Shown here: one piece after another, positions 59,727 to 64,000 of the stretch
Position numbering within the stretch: position 1 is the stretch's first letter
How the letters are laid out: every line of letters starts with the position of its first letter
Source: CAZSXU01 sp964610505
GTDB lineage: Bacteria; Arandabacterota; Arandabacteria; JAGLYR01
Direction: 5' to 3'
Length of the DNA: 64,000 nt
Assembly: GCA_964610505.1 (NCBI GenBank)
Contig: CAZSXU010000019.1
Location: forward strand, 16,329-80,328
Notes under the pieces: generated by a model
What the model saw: only the letters and a program-made list of their open reading frames with translations
Databases searched by the model: none
Told to the model about the DNA's origin: nothing
Program-made: the position numbers and the translations under genes

Positions 59727-60734
59727 TTACTCCGCGCAGCAAATGAGCGTTCGCGCGATGGCCTCCATCTCGCGAAGATATGCGATCTGTTCGATTCCGG
59801 GGGCGTAGAGAACCAGGTCCAGCATCAGGGTCCGGTCGCATTCCGGAGCGGAGACCAGGTAGGTGATGAAGGGACCCCCGATCGTATACTTTGCGTTGCG
59901 CCACAGTCCCTCGATGCGAACGGCTGCGTTTCCACCCAGAACCGCCGCGCCGCCCCGGACCTTCCCTTCGGCGATTTCATCTTCATCGTACTGCTCCCAG
60001 GCAATCTTCTTTCGAAGTTCTACGGCGCTCTCCAGATCGAGCACGTCCGCCCCATCGAACCAGTGGACGTAGATCACTCGAGGCGGGGCCGGTCGCTCGA
60101 AGCGCACCAGGGGAACGTCCGCCTTCTCGCTCTTGAGCACATATCCCTCCGGGAGCCGTAAGCTCCAGCCGTACCGATTGACGATCTGGCTTCGAAGACC
60201 CGGGATTTCAGACTGTTCCGAGAAGAAACGAACCATCACTTCCACCGTCTCGTTCTCCAATCGGTCGCTGATGTCCGGACTCTTCGCCCTGACGGTGGAG
60301 AGGAGTCCCTGGGCGGTGGGTGCCGCCACCACAACGACATTCTGGTAGGTTCCCCACGTGTCGGTCTTGAAGACGACCACGGGCTCTCCGCCGCCGAGGC
60401 GGCGGCGGTCCTCGTCATCCAGGATGCGCCTCACCTCTTTGAGGATCTTCCCTCCCTCGGATACGTCGCAGAGGAGAATGACGTTCTTGTCGTAGTGGTG
60501 GTCGGCGAGCGCGTCGATCCCGATGGCCGTAACCCTGAAGGGTTTCTCGCGTCTGGGAACCGTGTACCGATCTTCCTCGAGACTCTGCGTCAGGAGGTCG
60601 GCCGCTTCCCGGTTCGCCTCGGACCGGACCAGCGCCACGACGCTTCCCGATCCCATCGCCGGTTGGACTTTCTTCCCGCAGCCAATGATGGCCACGGTCA
60701 TCACGATTCCAAGAACAACGCATACCATCCGCAT
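59727..60734 (-). CDS. DUF4837 family lipoprotein
   Basis: Predicted lipoprotein of 335 aa with lipobox AIIGC at the end of a signal peptide (MVCVVLGIVMTVAIIGC). The body contains KPFRVTAIGIDALADHHYD, FFSEQSEIPGLRSQIVNRYGWSLRLPEGYVLKSEK and PRVIYVHWFDGAD, consistent with DUF4837, a family seen mainly in Bacteroidota and related FCB groups; its function is unknown. GAGGGGG precedes the ATG at 60734; the upstream frame runs into 7-bp repeats. Confidence 0.78.
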   Translation of the reverse strand: MRMVCVVLGIVMTVAIIGCGKKVQPAMGSGSVVALVRSEANREAADLLTQSLEEDRYTVPRREKPFRVTAIGIDALADHHYDKNVILLCDVSEGGKILKEVRRILDDEDRRRLGGGEPVVVFKTDTWGTYQNVVVVAAPTAQGLLSTVRAKSPDISDRLENETVEVMVRFFSEQSEIPGLRSQIVNRYGWSLRLPEGYVLKSEKADVPLVRFERPAPPRVIYVHWFDGADVLDLESAVELRKKIAWEQYDEDEIAEGKVRGGAAVLGGNAAVRIEGLWRNAKYTIGGPFITYLVSAPECDRTLMLDLVLYAPGIEQIAYLREMEAIARTLICCAE

Positions 60735-60744
60735 GACAGCCCCC

Positions 60745-60779
60745 TCGTCACCCGTCATTTGTCGCTTGTCACCGGTCAC
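60745..60779. repeat. Degenerate 7-bp tandem repeat before DUF4837 gene
   Basis: Five heptads on the plus strand: TCGTCAC, CCGTCAT, TTGTCGC, TTGTCAC, CGGTCAC, sharing the core GTC at the same phase. They lie just upstream of the ribosome site of the DUF4837 gene. Confidence 0.7.
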
Positions 60780-60827
60780 CTTCTCTTCCCCTAGACCATG
60801 CCCCAATGTGAGGATCGTGTCAATAGA

Positions 60828-60865
60828 GTGAAGGGTCCGATCCCCGGAGGGACCGGACCCTTCAC
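60828..60865. other. 12-bp perfect inverted repeat (hairpin, possible terminator)
   Basis: GTGAAGGGTCCG at 60828-60839 pairs perfectly with CGGACCCTTCAC at 60854-60865, around a 14-base loop that can pair further. It lies 33 bases beyond the stop of the DUF4097 gene. There is no T-run on either side, so it is a hairpin of unclear role: a U-less terminator or an mRNA 3'-end stabiliser. Confidence 0.7.
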
Positions 60866-60872
60866 CTGCCCA

Positions 60873-60907
60873 TTCCCGATTTCCTGTTTCCGATTTCCTA
60901 GATTCCT
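60873..60907. repeat. Degenerate 7-bp tandem repeat at 3' end of DUF4097 gene
   Basis: Five heptads on the plus strand: TTCCCGA, TTTCCTG, TTTCCGA, TTTCCTA, GATTCCT. The stop codon of the DUF4097 gene (60898-60900) falls inside. Confidence 0.7.
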
Positions 60908-61749
60908 TTTCGAATATAGATGTCCCCGTTGAACGTCCGGAAATAGAACTCCGGCCCGCCGCCGTTGACGTCCCCGAAGAAGGCTTCTTCCAGGCGGACC
61001 CGGTAGGTCCCGTCCGTGTCCCGTGTATTCTCTTCGATCATCTTCGGCTTTCGATCGGACACCGCGATATCGAAATCCGAATAGGCTTCCCCGCGCCCGA
61101 CCTCCATCTTCATGGTCATCTTCACCTCGCCCGGCAACCGGATATCCAACTCCCCGTTGAACGTGACAAACGACATCGGCTTGCCCTCATCCGCCGCTCT
61201 CAGATCGACCGTCACGTCCCCATTGGTCGTGTTGGCGATGACCGAACCCGACACCTCAACGGCCGTGATTCCTCCATTGACGTTCTGGAGTTCCACGTCT
61301 CCGGAGACGCCCTCGACATGGATGTCACCGTCATTCACGCAGGACAGCCCGAGAGACGTCCGAACGGGCACTTGAATGTGGATATCGATCCCCTTCGCCC
61401 ACGGGGTTCCGCCGACACTCACGCGGTTGTCCTTCTCCTCCACGGTCAGCGAAGACGTTGTGACGGCGATTCTCCTCAAACCCGATCCGCCCGGACTGTC
61501 TTCATCCCTCCTCTCCCTGCTCCGCTCGCTGACAGAGATCCCCCGCGGTCGCGTTTCGACGATGATCTCGTCTCCTTCGTACGCGGAGACGTAGATCCCG
61601 CCGTGGACCAGTCCGCACTCGAGAAAACAGGGCTCCGACGAGCGCGTCAGCTCCACCCTCACGGCATCCGCCGAGTCCTGGGCCGCCGCCGGAACCGTGG
61701 CCGCCGAGGCCAGCGCAAACCCAACGACGATCCAGTTGATGCGTCTCAT
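60898..61749 (-). CDS. Exported DUF4097 beta-strand repeat protein
   Basis: Secreted protein of 283 aa with a signal peptide (IVVGFALASAATVPAAAQ) and a DUF4097-type body of short repeated strands, each ending in a Gly/Asn turn: NDGDIHVEGVSGDVELQNVN, TTNGDVTVDL, TFNGELDIRLPG and RTFNGDIYIRKG. Such proteins are predicted right-handed beta-helix or solenoid envelope proteins; their function is unknown. AAGGAGG precedes the ATG. It follows a paralogue (61789-62637) and an ECF sigma/anti-sigma pair. Confidence 0.82.
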   Translation of the reverse strand: MRRINWIVVGFALASAATVPAAAQDSADAVRVELTRSSEPCFLECGLVHGGIYVSAYEGDEIIVETRPRGISVSERSRERRDEDSPGGSGLRRIAVTTSSLTVEEKDNRVSVGGTPWAKGIDIHIQVPVRTSLGLSCVNDGDIHVEGVSGDVELQNVNGGITAVEVSGSVIANTTNGDVTVDLRAADEGKPMSFVTFNGELDIRLPGEVKMTMKMEVGRGEAYSDFDIAVSDRKPKMIEENTRDTDGTYRVRLEEAFFGDVNGGGPEFYFRTFNGDIYIRKGI

Positions 61750-61788
61750 GGTAATCCTCCTTATCCTCTCAGGGGCGATCCGTCCGAC

Positions 61789-62637
61789 CTAGGAGCCCTC
61801 GAGAATGAACATGTCGCCATTGAATCCATCCAGCTCAATGACCGGACCGCCGTTCCCCGCCCTTACGGCGGAGACGGTATGGATCGTCCGGCACGTTGTC
61901 CTTCCCTTCTTCTCCTCTTCCATGGAACTAATCAGAGGCAGGTAATCGACAGGGAAATCCGTGAACACTTCACCGTTGAAGGTCTTCAGGTGAAAATCAG
62001 CGGAGAGCCCGCGCCGCATGTAGATCCGTACCTCGCCGTTCAACGATCCGAACCGGCAATCCGCCGACGGGTTCTCGTCGAATTCCAGAGTCACGTCACC
62101 GTTGAGCGCGTACGCTCTGCCCGATCCGCGAAGGCCCGACATCTCGATGCCGCCGTTGATGTTCTTCACGTCGAAGTCGCCTTCGACGCCGCGGACCTCG
62201 ATCTCTCCGTCATTAACGGTATACAGCTCCACGGAAGCGCCTCTGGGAACCTTCAGGTCGAAGTCATACGACACAATATAGTGGCGCTCGCAGCTCCCCC
62301 GCCCCCGGTGCCCCTCGTCATGACAGCGGAAAGGCCCGTCGACGTAGAACTCCACATCGCCGTCCTCCTCCGTGATATCGAGCCACACTTCATCCTCGGC
62401 TCTCTGAAGATGCTTTTTCGAATCAGCCCGGATCGTTATCCGCGCGACCATCTCGACTTCATCGCCCGGATGACTTTCCACCGTAATCGAACCCCAGATG
62501 TTGTCCACGATCACGGTTCCCTCGCGATCGACGGCGACCGTCTTGCGAATCGTCTCCTTCTTCTCTACGTCAGCTCCCGCCACACCCGCCTGCAACAGCG
62601 AGCCGACAAGGATCAGCGTCATGAGTCGCTTCGACAT
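61789..62637 (-). CDS. Exported DUF4097 beta-strand repeat protein
   Basis: Paralogue of the downstream gene, 282 aa, with signal peptide LMTLILVGSLLQAGVAGA. Repeats include VDNIWGSITVESHPGDEVEM, VNDGEIEVRGVEGDFDVKNI, ALNGDVTLEF, SLNGEVRIYM and GFNGDMFILEGS. A short region CHDEGHRGRGSCERH has two Cys and may form a disulphide. AGGAGGAGGG precedes the ATG. The gene starts 10 bases after the anti-sigma gene. Confidence 0.82.
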   Translation of the reverse strand: MSKRLMTLILVGSLLQAGVAGADVEKKETIRKTVAVDREGTVIVDNIWGSITVESHPGDEVEMVARITIRADSKKHLQRAEDEVWLDITEEDGDVEFYVDGPFRCHDEGHRGRGSCERHYIVSYDFDLKVPRGASVELYTVNDGEIEVRGVEGDFDVKNINGGIEMSGLRGSGRAYALNGDVTLEFDENPSADCRFGSLNGEVRIYMRRGLSADFHLKTFNGEVFTDFPVDYLPLISSMEEEKKGRTTCRTIHTVSAVRAGNGGPVIELDGFNGDMFILEGS

Positions 62638-62646
62638 ACCCTCCTC

Positions 62647-63459
62647 CTAGAGTGCCTCGTCCAGTCTTGCCAACGCATGCCGGCGGACGCCGGGGTCGAT
62701 CTCGGGATTCTCCGTGAGATCCTGTAGCACCCCGCGTGACCGCTCATCCTCTGAGCCGGCCAGCACATCGATGAGAGAAACCTGCACCATGGGTGACGTC
62801 TGGTTGGGGAGAGTTCGGCCCATTCCTTCAACAACCGTCCGCTGGTCAAGGAACCTGGCGAGCGCGTCTACAGCGGCCAGACGCACGTTGACGCTGGGAT
62901 CCGCATCGACCGTCCGGATCAGTGCCTCGATCACCGGTTCGCTCACCTGCCCGCTCCGACTGATCGCGTCGATGGTCTGAATCCGGTCCACCGAGGCAAA
63001 CTGATTCTGGAGCGCCGCGGACATCACCAGCTGCATCCCGGCCACCTCGGTCTTGAGCATCTCGAGCTCCGCCGTGGCCGTCTCCGCCGGACGGCCTCGA
63101 TCCTGCCTGCCGATACCCAGACCGACCGCAAGGAGACAGACGGCCACGGCAAACTGGAACGCCGGGCGACGCGGCCACCACCGGACCAGCCAGCGCTCGA
63201 AAGCGGTGGACACGCGCGGACGGGCGGCCGCCTCGGCCTTCGCGTCCTCCAGCATCGCATAGAAGCGCGCCCGCACAGCGGGGCCCGGCTTTTCCTCGGG
63301 CATGTCGCCGAGAGTTTCCCAGATCCGCCGGAGACGGGCGGTCTCAGCGGAGCAGACCTCGCAGCTCTCGACATGGTGCTCAATCTCGCGAGCCTCTTCC
63401 GGCGACAGATTCCCGGTCGCGTACTCAGTCAGAAGCTTCCGGTAGTGTTCGCAGGTCAT
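62647..63459 (-). CDS. Transmembrane anti-sigma factor with HEAT-like repeats
   Basis: Anti-sigma protein of 270 aa. The N-terminal zinc anti-sigma domain has HHVESCEVC (His29, Cys33, Cys36), expected to hold the ECF sigma factor in the cytoplasm. A single membrane helix follows at ~100-117 (AFQFAVAVCLLAVGLGIG). Beyond it are a short coiled coil and about four HEAT-like repeats (PVIEALIRTVDADPSVNVRL, VQVSLIDVLAGSEDERSRG, VRRHALARLDEAL) that would face the periplasm. The ATG at 63459 lies inside the sigma gene (35-base overlap) after GGGAGATGGG, so the two are coupled. Confidence 0.83.
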   Translation of the reverse strand: MTCEHYRKLLTEYATGNLSPEEAREIEHHVESCEVCSAETARLRRIWETLGDMPEEKPGPAVRARFYAMLEDAKAEAAARPRVSTAFERWLVRWWPRRPAFQFAVAVCLLAVGLGIGRQDRGRPAETATAELEMLKTEVAGMQLVMSAALQNQFASVDRIQTIDAISRSGQVSEPVIEALIRTVDADPSVNVRLAAVDALARFLDQRTVVEGMGRTLPNQTSPMVQVSLIDVLAGSEDERSRGVLQDLTENPEIDPGVRRHALARLDEAL

Positions 63460-64000
63460 TTCCCATCTCCCGGTAGATGCGTGACAGATCTTTGAGCGCA
63501 CGGTGCACGCGGGCCTTAATGGTCCCGACCGCGCATCCGGCGATGGTGGCGATCTCCTCGTAATTCATATTCTCGAACCGGCTCAAAACGAGGGCCTCCC
63601 GCTTCTCTTCCGAGAGCCCGGTGAGCGCAACGCGGATCCGTTCCATCTCCTGCTTCTTCTCCAGCTGCTCCCCCGGACCGGGTGCCCCGTCCTCCATCAC
63701 TTCATCAAGAAGAACCATGTCTTTGGCCCGCTTGTGCTTCCGCCAGTGGGTCAGGCAGGCGCTTCTCGCCACGGCGAACATCCAGGTCGTGAAGCGGCTG
63801 TCGTCCCGATAGGTATGCCGTGACTTCAGGATCCGGTGGAACGTGTCCTGGACCAGATCCTCACTGGCATGCGGATCGCTCGTCATTTTGAGAAAGAAGT
63901 TATAGAGCCGCACGTTGTGCCTCTCGAAGATGGCCGCCAGCGAGTCGAGATTCCCGTCCCGAACCGCCAACATCCGCTCGTGGTCCTGCCGGTCATCCAT
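63425..64000 (-). CDS. ECF RNA polymerase sigma factor
   Basis: Extracytoplasmic-function sigma factor of at least 191 aa. Region 2 has DPHASEDLVQDTFHRILKS and RFTTWMFAVARSACL; region 4 has GLSEEKREALVLSRFENM and YEEIATIAGCAVGTIKARVH, the helix-turn-helix for the -35 element. The first Met is at the very edge of the window, so the true start may lie beyond 64000. It is encoded directly before its anti-sigma factor and two DUF4097 genes, its likely regulon. Confidence 0.93.
   Translation of the reverse strand: MDDRQDHERMLAVRDGNLDSLAAIFERHNVRLYNFFLKMTSDPHASEDLVQDTFHRILKSRHTYRDDSRFTTWMFAVARSACLTHWRKHKRAKDMVLLDEVMEDGAPGPGEQLEKKQEMERIRVALTGLSEEKREALVLSRFENMNYEEIATIAGCAVGTIKARVHRALKDLSRIYREMGNDLRTLPEASD

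Noticed and set aside
60788..60823. TTGACA upstream of the DUF4837 gene as a promoter
   Set aside because: At 16 to 18 bp spacing I find no acceptable -10 box (CATGGT), so I did not list it.
1..64000. tRNA, rRNA, insertion sequence or prophage
   Set aside because: No tRNA-like cloverleaf with CCA arm, rRNA sequence, transposase motif or terminal inverted repeats were seen on reading both strands.

Overview
This 64 kb window is high in G+C, and every gene I can support lies on the minus strand, so transcription runs from high to low coordinates. The gene set is that of a free-living diderm bacterium with lipopolysaccharide: a full lipid A pathway, BamA and Skp, a Lol exporter, heptose-core genes and MsbA. 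It also carries an McsA-McsB-ClpC arginine-phosphorylation system, an LpxC-FabZ fusion, DUF4097 and DUF4837 proteins and a ThiD2 protein. I infer an uncultured lineage near the FCB group (Gemmatimonadota, Latescibacterota, Eisenbacteria or Krumholzibacteriota types). The exact phylum cannot be fixed from the sequence alone.

In the direction of transcription, from the right edge: (1) 64000-60898 holds an ECF sigma factor, an anti-sigma factor with HEAT-like repeats and two DUF4097 envelope proteins, then a DUF4837 lipoprotein (60734-59727). (2) 59505-55805 is a promoter-led unit encoding a TPR protein, AccB, PilT and AccC. (3) 55659-46894 holds comB, thiD2, thiE, ftsK, polA, coaE and a frameshift-regulated prfB, and ends in an intrinsic terminator. 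(4) 46795-39096 starts at a very good promoter and encodes lysS, the lolC/E permease, lolD, mcsA, mcsB and clpC. (5) 38922-26346 is the envelope assembly block: bamA, skp, lpxD, an lpxC-fabZ fusion, lpxA, a Gfo/Idh/MocA dehydrogenase, lpxB, a kdtA-lpxK fusion and nadB. (6) 26070-24377 holds a SAM hydrolase, a Minf_1886 protein and a small heat-shock protein. (7) 24319-14554 builds and exports the LPS core: four GT9 glycosyltransferases, MsbA, RfaE1, RfaE2, a WaaE-type GT2 and a GT4, followed by a DUF3108 protein and a deoxyhypusine-synthase-like protein. (8) 12319-1 is an exopolysaccharide operon: initiating sugar transferase, OPX export protein, Wzz/GumC, ExeA-type ATPase, a CpsD-like protein with a broken P-loop, GT39, an unknown nucleotidyltransferase, a phosphodiesterase-family enzyme, Wzx flippase, a sugar epimerase and a DegT aminotransferase cut by the left edge.

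The most interesting non-coding feature precedes block 8. A good sigma-70 promoter is followed by a leader of about 300 nt that ends in a strong intrinsic terminator just ahead of the first gene, so the operon seems to be controlled by attenuation or a riboswitch-like element I do not recognise. A second theme is tandem repeats that swallow gene ends. A 43-bp repeat covers the nadB stop codon, a 35-bp repeat covers the prfB stop codon, and degenerate 7-bp repeats cover the stop codons of thiE and one DUF4097 gene.

No tRNA, rRNA, CRISPR array or insertion sequence was seen. The only gene-free stretch longer than 300 bases is 12320-12726, which holds the leader and promoter just described.
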